64,000 nt of DNA. Origin: Porphyromonas sp. oral taxon 275. Its GTDB lineage: Bacteria; Bacteroidota; Bacteroidia; Bacteroidales; Porphyromonadaceae. Where the stretch lies: NCBI RefSeq assembly GCF_018127745.1, contig NZ_CP072333.1, positions 124,001 to 188,000 on the forward strand, in the 5' to 3' direction. The notes under the pieces are model-generated. The model did no database searches and had not been told where the DNA came from. It saw nothing but the letters and a program-made list of their open reading frames with translations. This document shows, one piece after another, positions 27,670 to 36,629 of the stretch. The translations under genes were made by a program, and so were the position numbers. Positions within the stretch are counted from its first letter, which is position 1, and each line of letters begins with the position of its first letter.

Positions 27670-28788
27670 ATGATCCTACGACGGCTTCACCTCGTCAACT
27701 TTAAGAGCATAGCGGCGGCCAGCTGCACCTTCTCCCCCAAGGTTAACTGCCTTATTGGGCTCAACGGCATGGGGAAGACCAACCTGCTGGACGCCCTGCA
27801 CTACCTGGCCTTCACGAAGAGCCACCTCCCCATCACGGACAGCCTGGCGGTACGGCGTGGGGCGGAGTCCGCCGTGCTGGAGGGGAGCTACGAGAGCGAC
27901 CACGGCGACGAGCGACAGCTGCTCCTGCAGATCCGTCCTGGGCAGCGTAAGATCCTCAAGCGCAACCGCAAGGAGTACGGTCGCCTCAGTGAGCATATCG
28001 GTGCCTTCCCCCTGGTCATCATCTCCCCGCAAGACTATCAGCTGATCCTCGGGGGCAGCGAAGAGCGTCGCCGCTTCCTCGACCGACAGCTCGGGCAGCA
28101 GGACAGCGTCTACATGGCAGCACTCACGCAGTATCACCGCGTGCTGGAGCAGCGCAATAGCCTGTTGAAGGCGCGCACAGCTTCGCCCTCCGTCCTGGAG
28201 GTGCTCGACCTACAGCTCGACCAAGTCGCCCCCATCCTCTACGAGCGCCGTCAGCGCTTCGTGGAGGACTTCGTCCCCCTCTTCCAGCAGTACTATAGCA
28301 CCATCAGCGGCGAGCAGGAGGAGGTGCGTCTCAGCTATCAGACGACGCTGCACAGCTCAGGCGGGCAGCTCCTGGAGGCACTGCGGGCGGCGCGTCAGAT
28401 CGACCAGGCACTGGGTCACAGCTCGGTAGGGCTGCACCGCGACGACCTCCTGATGGAGCTCGAGGGCGAGCTTATCCGCAAGGTGGGCTCGGAGGGGCAG
28501 CGTAAGACCTACCTCATCGCCCTGAAGTTCGCCCAGTACACCCTCCTCTCCCGATCCAATCCCGAGCGGCCGCTGCTGCTGCTGGACGACATCTTCGACA
28601 AGCTGGATGCCGCCCGTGTGGAGCGTATCATCGGGCTTGTGGGTGGCAGTGACTTCGGTCAGATCTTCATCACCGACACCAATCGCAAGTACCTCGACGA
28701 GATCATCGAGAGCTGGGGGGAGGACTACCGCCTCTTTGAGGTCGAGGAGGGCGTCATCACACAGACTGCAGGCGATGCGACGGAGTGA
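27670..28788 (+). CDS. recF: DNA repair and recombination ATPase RecF
   Basis: 372 residues. RecF helps load RecA at single-strand gaps together with RecO and RecR. The N-terminal Walker A LIGLNGMGKTN (about 28-38) is preceded by LRRLHLVNFKSI, a classic RecF/SMC-like start. The signature and Walker B region is near the C-terminus: SVGLHRDDLL, GSEGQRKTYLIALKFAQ and LLLLDDIFDKLD. It overlaps the next gene by 14 bp. It is not beside dnaA or dnaN here, so it is not an origin marker. Confidence 0.95.
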   Translation: MILRRLHLVNFKSIAAASCTFSPKVNCLIGLNGMGKTNLLDALHYLAFTKSHLPITDSLAVRRGAESAVLEGSYESDHGDERQLLLQIRPGQRKILKRNRKEYGRLSEHIGAFPLVIISPQDYQLILGGSEERRRFLDRQLGQQDSVYMAALTQYHRVLEQRNSLLKARTASPSVLEVLDLQLDQVAPILYERRQRFVEDFVPLFQQYYSTISGEQEEVRLSYQTTLHSSGGQLLEALRAARQIDQALGHSSVGLHRDDLLMELEGELIRKVGSEGQRKTYLIALKFAQYTLLSRSNPERPLLLLDDIFDKLDAARVERIIGLVGGSDFGQIFITDTNRKYLDEIIESWGEDYRLFEVEEGVITQTAGDATE

Positions 28789-29065
28789 GACCCTCAGCCT
28801 GCAGGCAGCACTGGCGCAGCTCTGGGATGAGGACCCTGAGCTCTATGAGCACATGCTGGAGCGCCAGCTCCTCGATCAGCTCCCCACGCTGCTGGGGGTG
28901 CTGGGGCGCTACCTGCAGGAGGCAAGCATTGACGATGGTGTGCTGCGCCTCAAGATGACTTCGGCTGCCGCGAGGCAGGAACTCAATATGCGACTCAATC
29001 CGCTGCGGGAGCAGCTCAACCGCGCCGTGCGTGCCGAGCTGGTACGCATCATCCAAGTCTTCTAA
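28775..29065 (+). CDS. DUF721 (DciA-like) protein
   Basis: 96 residues from the ATG at 28775, which overlaps the recF stop by 14 bp; the longer open frame upstream reads through recF in the wrong frame. The body (LDQLPTLLGVLGRYLQEASIDDGVLRLKMTSAAARQELNMRL) matches the KH-like fold of DUF721, whose member DciA loads the replicative helicase DnaB in many bacteria. Location next to recF fits a replication or repair role. The role in Bacteroidota is inferred from the family. Confidence 0.82.
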   Translation: MRRSETLSLQAALAQLWDEDPELYEHMLERQLLDQLPTLLGVLGRYLQEASIDDGVLRLKMTSAAARQELNMRLNPLREQLNRAVRAELVRIIQVF

Positions 29066-29183
29066 GGGGAGCGCCCTCAGGCGGCCAGTCCTTAGCGCTA
29101 AGTCTTAGCGCAGCGCTTCGCCTTTGCTTCGACGAAGCTCCCCTTCCCTAAGTATTCCCTTAACCCATAATTCTCCCTACACT

Positions 29184-29879
29184 ATGCAGCAGTATGTAGA
29201 TATCGCACTCAAGCTCATCGTGGGCATGATCGGCATCCTGGCCTTCCTCCGCATCACGGGCAAGGCACAGATGGCACAGATCACTCCGCTGGATACCGTC
29301 AGTGCCTTCGTCATCGGTGCCCTTGTCGGGGGTGTGCTCTACAATCCCGATATGAAGGCACTGCACATCCTCTTTGCCCTAGCGGTGTGGACGGTCTTCA
29401 ATATGTTCACCCGCTTCTGTATGCGCTCGGCCCTCCTACGTCGCCTCATCAAGGGCGAGAGCGTATACCTGGTCAAGGGCGGCCTACTGAACTTCAAGGC
29501 CTTCAAGCGCCACAGCCTTGAGATGGAGCAGTTCCGTGTCCTGCTACGCGAGAAGGGCATCTTCTCCCTCTTTGACCTAGAGGATGTACGCTTCGAGACC
29601 AACGGCTCGATTACGGTCTCGGAGATCGGTCGTGGCCGTGAGTCTTTCCTCATCGTGAATAATGGGGCGATCGTCGACTCCACCCTTACGGCGCTGGGCA
29701 AGAATAAGGAATGGGCGCTGCGCAATATCCAGCGCAACGGCTTCCAGACGCCCTCTGAGCTCTTCTGCATGGAGTGGACGCCGCACCGTGGCTTCTACCT
29801 CGTGGCCAAGAGCGGGGATGTCAAGCGCGGGGACGAAGAGATCGCTGCGGAGGACATCCCAGACGAGGTACTCAACTAG
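29184..29879 (+). CDS. DUF421 (YetF-like) membrane protein
   Basis: 231 residues from the ATG at 29184. Three N-terminal transmembrane segments (about 8-26, 39-57, 62-80) are followed by a soluble DUF421 domain with typical features: SVYLVKGGLLNFKAFKRHSL, a three-residue acidic step in FDLEDVRFETNGSITV, and LIVNNGAIVDSTL. Some relatives (YetF, YdfR) are sporulation or stress-linked membrane proteins; the biochemical role is unknown. No promoter of the usual type is evident in the 118 bp upstream. Confidence 0.82.
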   Translation: MQQYVDIALKLIVGMIGILAFLRITGKAQMAQITPLDTVSAFVIGALVGGVLYNPDMKALHILFALAVWTVFNMFTRFCMRSALLRRLIKGESVYLVKGGLLNFKAFKRHSLEMEQFRVLLREKGIFSLFDLEDVRFETNGSITVSEIGRGRESFLIVNNGAIVDSTLTALGKNKEWALRNIQRNGFQTPSELFCMEWTPHRGFYLVAKSGDVKRGDEEIAAEDIPDEVLN

Positions 29880-30001
29880 TGTGAGGCTGGGGCGATATAC
29901 GACAGCACCGCTCTAAGCCGTTCCTTAAACATGCGGCGCTTCTCAAGCCCGCTAGCCAAGTAATCAATATGTCTTATACCTAACATCCAGTATCAGCAGG
30001 T

Positions 30002-31507
30002 ATGAAGAAGATCCTCAAGAATAGTGTGCTTGTCCTGGGGCTCGCGGCGCTCAGTGTCGTCGCCTCGGCCACCACAGTACATGTCCTAGCGCGTCAGGCG
30101 CAGCCCTCCTCGTCCGTCCTAGCAGACGGCACTACCTACACGGGTAGCGATGCCCCGAACTACGGCTTCCAGAATGCAGCCCTCACGCCCCGCACCGTGG
30201 GCTCTGCTCCCGACCTCGTCCCCGCGGCTGAGTCCTCGGTCAAGGCCGTCGTGCACATCAAGGTACAGCAGGCCCAGCAGCAGGAGCAGCGTCAGATGCT
30301 CGATCCCTTCGAATTCTTCTTCGGCGGAGATCCCCGTAGCCAGGCGCGCCAAGCCCGCATAGCCTTCGGCTCGGGCGTCATCATCAGCCAGGATGGCTAC
30401 ATCATGACCAATAACCACGTGGTCGCTGGCAGCGAGGAGATCACCGTCACGCTCAACGATAACCGTACCTTCAAGGCCAAGCTCATCGGCCGTGACCCAG
30501 GTAGCGACATCGCCCTGATCAAGATCGAGGGTAAGGATCTACCCACCATCCCCTTTGGGGACTCGGACAAGCTCCGCCTCGGCGAATGGGTGCTCGCCGT
30601 GGGGAATCCCTTCAACCTCACCAGCACCGTCACCGCGGGGATCGTCAGCGCCAAGAGCCGCTCCACGGCCGCTGCAGGCGACCAGCTCGAGGTCAGCGCC
30701 TTCATCCAGACCGATGCGGCTGTCAATAGTGGTAATAGCGGCGGCGCCCTCGTCAATGCCGCAGGCGAACTCGTCGGGATCAACACGATGATCTACTCCC
30801 AGACGGGCAACTATGCCGGCTACTCCTTCGCTGTACCCATCAACATCGCGGCCAAGGTCGTCTCCGACATCAAGAACTACGGCACCGTGCAGCGCGGCGT
30901 CCTTGGGGTCGCAGGCTCCGAGATCACCGAGGAGCTCATCAAGAAGGAAGGGCTCAAGGTCAACTCCGGCTTCTACGTCGCGGACTTCGCCGAGATCAGT
31001 GGCGCGCTGGCCGCAGGGATAGAGAAGGGCGACGTCATCGTCGCCATCGAGGGGCACAAGATCACGGGCTTCGGGCAGCTGCAGGAGCAGGTCTCCCGCT
31101 TCCGTCCAGGGGATACGATCAAGGTCACCGTCAACCGCAAGGGCGCAGAGAAGACCTTCGCCGTCAAGCTGCGTAACAAGGAGGGCGGCGCGAGCATCCT
31201 CAAGCAGAATAGCTCCAGCGTCGATGCACGCCTCGGGGCCAAGATCCGCCAGCTCGAGACGGCTCAGCTGCGCAACTACGGCCTCTCCTACGGCCTCGTC
31301 GTCGAGAGCCTCTCGGCAGGTGCGCTCAAGCGTGCTGGCGTCCGTGAAGGCTTCGTCCTACTCACGGCCAACGATAGCCCGCTGCGCAGCATCGCCGACC
31401 TCAACCGCGCCTTTGGCTCCTCGGGGCAGGCTCGCCGCACGCGTGGCGTCGTCCTACGCGGCTTCTATCCCGAGTCGGGCGACATCGTCAGCTACGTCGT
31501 TGAATAG
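30002..31507 (+). CDS. HtrA/DegP-family periplasmic serine protease
   Basis: 501 residues. A signal peptide or short anchor (about 8-30) leads into a trypsin-like protease domain with triad H139 (MTNNHVV), D169 (PGSDIALIK) and S246 (NSGNSGGAL). Two PDZ domains follow (about 285-380 and 405-498). It degrades or refolds misfolded envelope proteins and would work with the PpiD-like protein and the Skp/BamA cluster encoded nearby. A Gln-rich loop (VQQAQQQEQRQML, about 88-100) occupies the LA-loop position. It has its own strong terminator. Confidence 0.95.
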   Translation: MKKILKNSVLVLGLAALSVVASATTVHVLARQAQPSSSVLADGTTYTGSDAPNYGFQNAALTPRTVGSAPDLVPAAESSVKAVVHIKVQQAQQQEQRQMLDPFEFFFGGDPRSQARQARIAFGSGVIISQDGYIMTNNHVVAGSEEITVTLNDNRTFKAKLIGRDPGSDIALIKIEGKDLPTIPFGDSDKLRLGEWVLAVGNPFNLTSTVTAGIVSAKSRSTAAAGDQLEVSAFIQTDAAVNSGNSGGALVNAAGELVGINTMIYSQTGNYAGYSFAVPINIAAKVVSDIKNYGTVQRGVLGVAGSEITEELIKKEGLKVNSGFYVADFAEISGALAAGIEKGDVIVAIEGHKITGFGQLQEQVSRFRPGDTIKVTVNRKGAEKTFAVKLRNKEGGASILKQNSSSVDARLGAKIRQLETAQLRNYGLSYGLVVESLSAGALKRAGVREGFVLLTANDSPLRSIADLNRAFGSSGQARRTRGVVLRGFYPESGDIVSYVVE

Positions 31508-31639
31508 CCACACCTCAGGGCACTAAGCCCTTCGTTAGCTCCCTAGCTTCGCGCGGTAGTCAGCGCCCGCAGCTCTCCAGCTAAGCACGTCTACCACTAG
31601 CAAGGAAGCGCGTCTACCTCCTCTAGGAAGCACCTCCAT

Positions 31640-31688
31640 AGCGCCCCGCGGCAAGCTCTCTACGATCTTGCCGCGGGGCGCTGCTTTT
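31640..31688 (+). terminator. Terminator after the htrA-type gene
   Basis: A perfect 16-bp stem (31640-31655 with 31667-31682, 11-nt loop) is followed by GCTTTTCC. Confidence 0.88.
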
Positions 31689-31749
31689 CCCGTCCGTCCG
31701 GTCCCTGCCTCCTCCCGTCCCCCTTCCCTCCTAGGTCTAGCCTAGCTCT

Positions 31750-32037
31750 CCTTAGCCTCTTCCGCCTGGTCTCCCTTACCTTTCGCCAGCATCCTCCTTG
31801 CCGCTCAGCGGCGCCTCCCTTAGCCCTCATCGGACTGGCCCTTAGCCCTGCCTCGGATTTCTTATATTACTTTCGCCCAATTCTTATATCACTTTCGGAG
31901 AAATGTTATATAACTTCTCGTCAATTCTTATATAACTTTCTGCACATTCTTATATTACTTTTCCCGCTCCTCCTTATCCCTCAACTTCGCCCGCCTTATA
32001 CCTCCGCCTCGCCCGCCTTATCCCTTCGCCTCGCCAT
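31750..32037. repeat. Composite 22-bp array with five AT-rich units (array B2)
   Basis: Five TTATAT centres at 31862, 31884, 31906, 31928 and 31950, exactly 22 bp apart. Before them, CCTTA/CCTTG units stand at 31774, 31796, 31818 and 31840 (22 bp apart). After them, CCTTAT units stand at 31972, 31994 and 32016 (22 bp apart). The junctions are one 20-bp and one 24-bp step, at the same places as in array B1. The gap 31508-32160 otherwise has the htrA terminator and ychF promoter only. Confidence 0.9.
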
Positions 32038-32093
32038 ATGCCGCTGGTGCGGCTGCCTCGTACTGGGGCACAGGGGGCTAGCGGGCTTTTGCG

Positions 32094-32101
32094 TATCTTT
32101 G
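32094..32101 (+). promoter_or_regulatory. -7 element of ychF-mnmG
   Basis: TATCTTTG, a perfect TAnnTTTG, 59 bp upstream of ychF. No -33 element is visible at the usual distance. Confidence 0.65.
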
Positions 32102-32160
32102 TATAATAGAGCTTGGCCGAAAGGCTAAGCGTAGATAGCGTATAACAAGAACAAAGCAAT

Positions 32161-33264
32161 ATGGCCCTACAATGTGGTATCGTCGGCTTGCCCAACGTCG
32201 GTAAGTCTACCCTCTTCAACTGCCTGTCCAACGCCAAGGCACAGTCCGCCAACTTCCCCTTCTGCACCATCGAGCCCAACGTGGGCGTCATCACCGTCCC
32301 CGATGAGCGCCTCAACAAGCTCGCCGAGATCGTCCAGCCACAGCGCATCGTCCCCACGACAGTCGAGATCGTCGACATCGCTGGCCTCGTCAAGGGCGCC
32401 AGCAAGGGCGAGGGGCTGGGGAATAAGTTCCTGGCCAACATCCGTGAGACCGATGCCATCCTGCACGTGCTGCGCTGCTTCGACGATGACAACATCACCC
32501 ACGTGGACGGCAGTGTCGATCCCCTGCGTGATAAGTCCATCATCGATACCGAGCTGCAGCTGAAGGACCTCGAGACTGTCGAGGCACGCCTGCAGAAGGT
32601 CTACAAGCAGGCGCAGACGGGCGGCGACAAGGCGGCTAAGCTCGCCTATGAGGTGCTCTCGCGCTATAAGGAAGCGCTGGAGCAGGGCCTTAACGCCCGC
32701 ACCGTGAGCTTCGAGACGAAGGATGAGCAGAAGGTCGCCCGTGAGCTCTACCTGCTGACGAGTAAGCCCGTCCTCTACGTCTGCAATGTCGATGAGGGCT
32801 CCGCCGTCTCGGGCAACGAGTACGTAGAGCGCGTGCGCGAGGCCGTAGCTGCCGAGGGCGCCGATCTGCTGGTCGTCGCGGCCAAGATCGAGAGCGAGAT
32901 CGCCGAGCTGGAGACCTACGAGGAGCGTCAGCTCTTCCTCGGTGAGATCGGCCTGGAGGAGTCGGGCGTGGCGCGCCTGATCAAGGCGGCCTACAAGCTG
33001 CTTGACCTCGAGACCTACTTCACCGCTGGGGTGCAGGAGGTGCGTGCCTGGACCTATACCAAAGGCAGCAAGGCACCCCGTGCCGCAGCGGCTATCCATA
33101 CCGACTTCGAGAAAGGTTTCATCCGCGCCGAGGTCATCAAGTATGAGGACTTCGTCCACTACGGCAGCGAGGCTGCTGTCAAGGAGGCGGGTAAGATGGC
33201 CGTCGAGGGCAAGGACTACGTCGTGCAGGATGGCGACATCATGCACTTCCGCTTCAATGTCTGA
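32161..33264 (+). CDS. ychF: Ribosome-binding ATPase YchF
   Basis: 367 residues of the Obg-like P-loop family that prefers ATP over GTP. The G1 motif GLPNVGKST is at residues 9-17. Further marks are the NFPFCTIEPNVGVITVPD segment, VDIAGLVKGASKGEGLGNKFL (switch II), and the C-terminal TGS domain ending in DYVVQDGDIMHFRFNV. It binds ribosomes and affects translation and oxidative stress responses. The stop codon overlaps the mnmG start (TGATG), so the two are coupled. Confidence 0.96.
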   Translation: MALQCGIVGLPNVGKSTLFNCLSNAKAQSANFPFCTIEPNVGVITVPDERLNKLAEIVQPQRIVPTTVEIVDIAGLVKGASKGEGLGNKFLANIRETDAILHVLRCFDDDNITHVDGSVDPLRDKSIIDTELQLKDLETVEARLQKVYKQAQTGGDKAAKLAYEVLSRYKEALEQGLNARTVSFETKDEQKVARELYLLTSKPVLYVCNVDEGSAVSGNEYVERVREAVAAEGADLLVVAAKIESEIAELETYEERQLFLGEIGLEESGVARLIKAAYKLLDLETYFTAGVQEVRAWTYTKGSKAPRAAAAIHTDFEKGFIRAEVIKYEDFVHYGSEAAVKEAGKMAVEGKDYVVQDGDIMHFRFNV

Positions 33265-35138
33265 TGCAGCGCTACGACATCATCGTCATTGGTGCGGGGC
33301 ATGCGGGCTGTGAGGCCGCGGCTGCCGCAGCGCGCCTAGGGTCGCACACGCTCCTCATCACGCCCGACATGAACAAGATCGGGCAGATGAGCTGCAACCC
33401 CGCTGTCGGCGGCATCGCCAAGGGGCAGATCGTGCGCGAGATCGACGCCCTCGGCGGGCGCATGGGGCTGGTGACGGACCGTACGGCCATTCAGTTCCGC
33501 ACGCTCAACCGCAGTAAGGGCCCCGCCATGTGGAGCCCGCGTGCGCAGAGCGACCGCATGCGCTTCATGGAGGCCTGGCGCCAGGAGCTCGATAGTGAGC
33601 CGCTGCTGGACATCTGGCAGGATACGGTCACGAGTCTCGACCTTAGAGCGGGTAGGGTACATGGTGTCTTCACGGGGCTCGGGGTGCACTTCGAGAGCGA
33701 GGCGGTCATCCTCACCGCAGGGACCTTCCTCTCGGGGCTCATGCACTTCGGCGAGCTCCAGATAGCAGGCGGCCGCATCTCCGAGCCCGCGAGCTACGGG
33801 ATCACCGAGCAGCTCCGCGCAGCGGGGCTACGCAGCGATCGTATGAAGACGGGGACGCCCCCACGCATCGACGCCCGCAGCCTGCACCTGGAGGAGCTGA
33901 CCATCCAGGAGGGGGAGCTAGACCATCATAAGTTCTCCTTCATGGACACGCCCGCCCGCTCCTCGCTCAAGCAGCGCCCTTGCTACGGGCTCTTTACCAA
34001 TGAGGCCTGCCACCGCGTGCTGCGTGAGGCCCTCGACCGCTCGCCGCTCTACAATGGACAGATCCAGAGTATCGGCCCGCGCTACTGCCCGAGCATAGAG
34101 ACGAAGATCGTCACCTTCGCCGACAAGGACAGGCATCAGCTCTTCCTCGAGCCCGAGGGAGAGGACACGAACGAGTACTACATCAACGGCTTCTCCAGTT
34201 CGCTTCCGCTCGAGGTGCAGCTCGAGGCACTGCGGCAGATCCCCGAGCTGCGCGACGTGCGGCTCTACCGCCCTGGCTATGCCATCGAGTATGACTTCTT
34301 CGACCCGACGCAGCTGCACCATACGCTGGAGAGCAAGGTCGTCAGCCACCTCTACCTAGCAGGCCAGGTCAATGGCACCACGGGCTACGAGGAGGCTGCG
34401 GGGCAGGGGCTCATCGCGGGGATCAATGCGCACCAGCAGGTCCACGAGCTAGCGCCCTTCACCCTGAGCCGCAGTGAGGCCTATATCGGCGTCCTGATCG
34501 ATGACCTAGTGACCAAGGGCGTGGATGAGCCCTACCGTATGTTCACCTCGCGCGCTGAGTACCGCATCCTGCTGCGTCAAGACGATGCCGATATGCGTCT
34601 GACGCCGCGTGCTGCCGCGCTAGGACTAGCTACGCCCGAGCGTGTCGCCCTGCTGGAGGAAAAGATCCGTGAGCGGGATGCGCTCATCGCCTTCATCGAG
34701 GGCTATTCCATCCGCCCCGACAAGATCAATCCCCAGCTGGAGGCTGCGGGGCTGGCTACGCTCCGGCAGGGCTGCAAACTCATAGACCTCGTGCTACGCC
34801 CGCAGCTCAGCATCCTACAGCTGGCCCAGTGGGTCCCTGCGCTGGAGCGCCAGCTGGCACGCATCCCTTCGCGTCGGGAGGAGCTCATCGAGTGCGCCGA
34901 GATCCTCATCAAGTACAGCGGCTATATCGAGCGGGAGCGCCAGCAGGCGGAGAAACTGGAGCGTCTGGAGCACGTCTTCATCCCCGAGACGCTCGACTAT
35001 AGCAGCATCCAGGCGCTGAGCACGGAGGCGCGGCAGAAGCTCGAGCGCATCCGTCCGACGACCATAGGGCAGGCCTCGCGCATCCCCGGTATCTCACCCC
35101 ACGATGTGAGCGTGCTGCTGGTGCTCGCTGGCCGCTAG
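33264..35138 (+). CDS. mnmG: tRNA uridine-34 modification enzyme MnmG (GidA)
   Basis: 624 residues. With MnmE it installs carboxymethylaminomethyl or aminomethyl groups on U34 of tRNAs that read split codon boxes. The FAD-binding GAGHAG (10-15) starts the protein, and SCNPAVGGIAKGQIVREIDALGG is the family signature. The second signature, GQVNGTTGYEEAAGQGLIAG, lies near residue 370-390. The C-terminal tRNA-binding helical domain ends RIPGISPHDVSVLLVLAGR. The ATG shares a base with the ychF stop. Length and motifs are normal. Confidence 0.97.
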   Translation: MQRYDIIVIGAGHAGCEAAAAAARLGSHTLLITPDMNKIGQMSCNPAVGGIAKGQIVREIDALGGRMGLVTDRTAIQFRTLNRSKGPAMWSPRAQSDRMRFMEAWRQELDSEPLLDIWQDTVTSLDLRAGRVHGVFTGLGVHFESEAVILTAGTFLSGLMHFGELQIAGGRISEPASYGITEQLRAAGLRSDRMKTGTPPRIDARSLHLEELTIQEGELDHHKFSFMDTPARSSLKQRPCYGLFTNEACHRVLREALDRSPLYNGQIQSIGPRYCPSIETKIVTFADKDRHQLFLEPEGEDTNEYYINGFSSSLPLEVQLEALRQIPELRDVRLYRPGYAIEYDFFDPTQLHHTLESKVVSHLYLAGQVNGTTGYEEAAGQGLIAGINAHQQVHELAPFTLSRSEAYIGVLIDDLVTKGVDEPYRMFTSRAEYRILLRQDDADMRLTPRAAALGLATPERVALLEEKIRERDALIAFIEGYSIRPDKINPQLEAAGLATLRQGCKLIDLVLRPQLSILQLAQWVPALERQLARIPSRREELIECAEILIKYSGYIERERQQAEKLERLEHVFIPETLDYSSIQALSTEARQKLERIRPTTIGQASRIPGISPHDVSVLLVLAGR

Positions 35139-35374
35139 GCGAGAGCTGCGCTCTCGCTCCCTCAAGCGCTCTGCGTCCAGCCCCGAGAGAAACTATGTGT
35201 AGGGGCTCTTAGGGTAGCGTTCCACAGCAGGCCGACTCCTCCTTCCATCCCAAGCCCCTCCCTTTCACTGCGGAGCTTGGGGGCTCCGACAGCGAGGAGG
35301 GTAGAGGGTCTCGACCTAGCAGAGGTCTCTGTAAGACCAAGCATGGCCCCTCCTCTGAGAGGAGTAGAGAATAG

Positions 35375-35422
35375 AAAAGGAGCGCCCCCCGAAGCACGAC
35401 GGCTTCGGGGGGCGCTCCTTTT
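35375..35422. terminator. Bidirectional terminator between mnmG and ompH
   Basis: A perfect 21-bp stem (35375-35395 with 35402-35422) with AAAA on one outer side and TTTT on the other; it can stop both convergent genes. Nothing else is seen in 35139-35374. Confidence 0.92.
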
Positions 35423-35456
35423 AGCTTAGCCTAGCGTGTAGGCTGGGCTCGTGACC

Positions 35457-36023
35457 TTACTTCTTGGCAGCGGGCTTGGCAGGCGCAGCCACGGCAGGGG
35501 CGGGCTTAGCAGCAGCGGCACCAGCCTTGATGCCGAGGGCGTCCTTGACGGCCTGTGTCAGGTCGAGCGCGGTGCTGCCCGTGGCGAGCAGGACGCTGGA
35601 CTCAAAGATGTAGGCGCAGCCCTGAGCTTCGCATACCTTGTTGATGGCGTTGGTTACCTTGGTGCGGATGGGAGCCATGAGCTTCTCCTGCTCCTTCTGG
35701 AGCTCTTCCTGCATCGTCTGGTAGCTGTTCTGCGTGCGGGCATCCATCTCCTGGAGCTCCTGCTGGCGCTTCTTCTTGATCAGGTCAGACATGGTAGCCT
35801 CTTCCTTCTGGTAGGCTTCGGCCTTAGCTCTGAACTCGTCCTGCATGCGCTTGATCTCAGCGTCGAAGCTCTTGGCGAGCTCCTGTACACGGGTCGTAGC
35901 AGCCTTGACATCAGGCAGAGCCTCCATGACAGCAGCGGTGTTGACGACACCGATCTTCTGCTGGGCCTGTGCTGCGAAGCTGAGCGGGAGCATGAGGAGG
36001 AGAGAAATCAGAAACTTCTTCAT
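35457..36023 (-). CDS. OmpH/Skp-family periplasmic chaperone (distal copy)
   Basis: 188 residues. The signal peptide MKKFLISLLLMLPLSFAAQAQ is followed by the Skp core: strand IGVVNTAAVM, a long coiled-coil pair (about 40-115, rich in Lys, Glu, Gln), and a returning strand AYIFESSVLLATGS. The last 25 residues are an Ala/Pro/Lys tail (GAAAAKPAPAVAAPAKPAAKK) absent from the neighbouring copy. Skp holds unfolded outer-membrane proteins for the BAM complex. It is the last gene of the bamA cluster, 52 bp after its paralogue. Confidence 0.9.
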   Translation of the reverse strand: MKKFLISLLLMLPLSFAAQAQQKIGVVNTAAVMEALPDVKAATTRVQELAKSFDAEIKRMQDEFRAKAEAYQKEEATMSDLIKKKRQQELQEMDARTQNSYQTMQEELQKEQEKLMAPIRTKVTNAINKVCEAQGCAYIFESSVLLATGSTALDLTQAVKDALGIKAGAAAAKPAPAVAAPAKPAAKK

Positions 36024-36075
36024 TGTAGCTTGTCTATTACGTTATTTGTGGTTGAATCTTAGTAGGGGGTGTGGG

Positions 36076-36585
36076 CTAGCGTAGGCCGAGCTGAGCGGCG
36101 AGCGTGTCGCTGATATCGAGGCTGGGGTCTGCGTAGACGATCTTGGAGCTGGTTCGGTCGATGATGAGTTGGTAGCCCTGCGTGCGTGCCAGCGTCTTCA
36201 TCGCCTGCCATACCTTGTCCTGGATGGGCTTCATCTGCGTCTCGCGGCGCTTGACGAGCTCACCCTCGGGACCGAAGTAGCGGCGCTTCAGTTCGTAGGC
36301 CTGCTTCTCAGCCGAGACGATGGCCTCCTCGCGAGCTTTCTTCTGCTCGGCGGAGAGGAAGGCGATGTCCGTCTGGTAGCTCTTGTAGGCAGCCTGTGCC
36401 TTGGTCTCCAGAGTGGAGACCTCGCTCTGCCAGCGCTTGGATAGCTCCTCGAGCTGCTTGTTCATCAGCTCGTAGGCGGGATCCTTCTTGAGGATGTAGT
36501 CCATATCGACGAGGGCGAGCTTCTGCGCTGCGGCGCTGAATACTCCCATGCACATCAGGCAGAGGAGGAAGAGCATCTTCTTCAT
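36076..36585 (-). CDS. OmpH/Skp-family periplasmic chaperone (proximal copy)
   Basis: 169 residues with a signal peptide (MKKMLFLLCLMCMGVFSAAA). The Skp fold is clear: LALVDMDYILKKDPAYELM, coiled-coil arms (about 45-120), then YQLIIDRTSSKIVYADPSLDISDTL. This copy lacks the Ala/Pro/Lys tail of the distal gene and keeps a canonical end. Paired ompH genes after bamA are common in Bacteroidota. It lies 44 bp downstream of bamA and is surely in the same transcript. Confidence 0.9.
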   Translation of the reverse strand: MKKMLFLLCLMCMGVFSAAAQKLALVDMDYILKKDPAYELMNKQLEELSKRWQSEVSTLETKAQAAYKSYQTDIAFLSAEQKKAREEAIVSAEKQAYELKRRYFGPEGELVKRRETQMKPIQDKVWQAMKTLARTQGYQLIIDRTSSKIVYADPSLDISDTLAAQLGLR

Positions 36586-36629
36586 TGCTGATACGAGTTC
36601 TTAGTGGTGAGGTAATGATCCCAGGGGGC

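Noticed and set aside
27670..28788. Replication origin near recF
   Set aside because: No dnaA or dnaN neighbour, no DnaA-box cluster, and recF is often away from the origin in this phylum.
31862..31960. CRISPR array
   Set aside because: Units are 22 bp head to tail with partly conserved sequence, no separate identical repeats and unique spacers, and no cas gene is present.
31862..31960. TTATAT units as promoters
   Set aside because: They do not fit TAnnTTTG with a -33 TTTG, and two of three arrays have no gene starting close by in the right direction.
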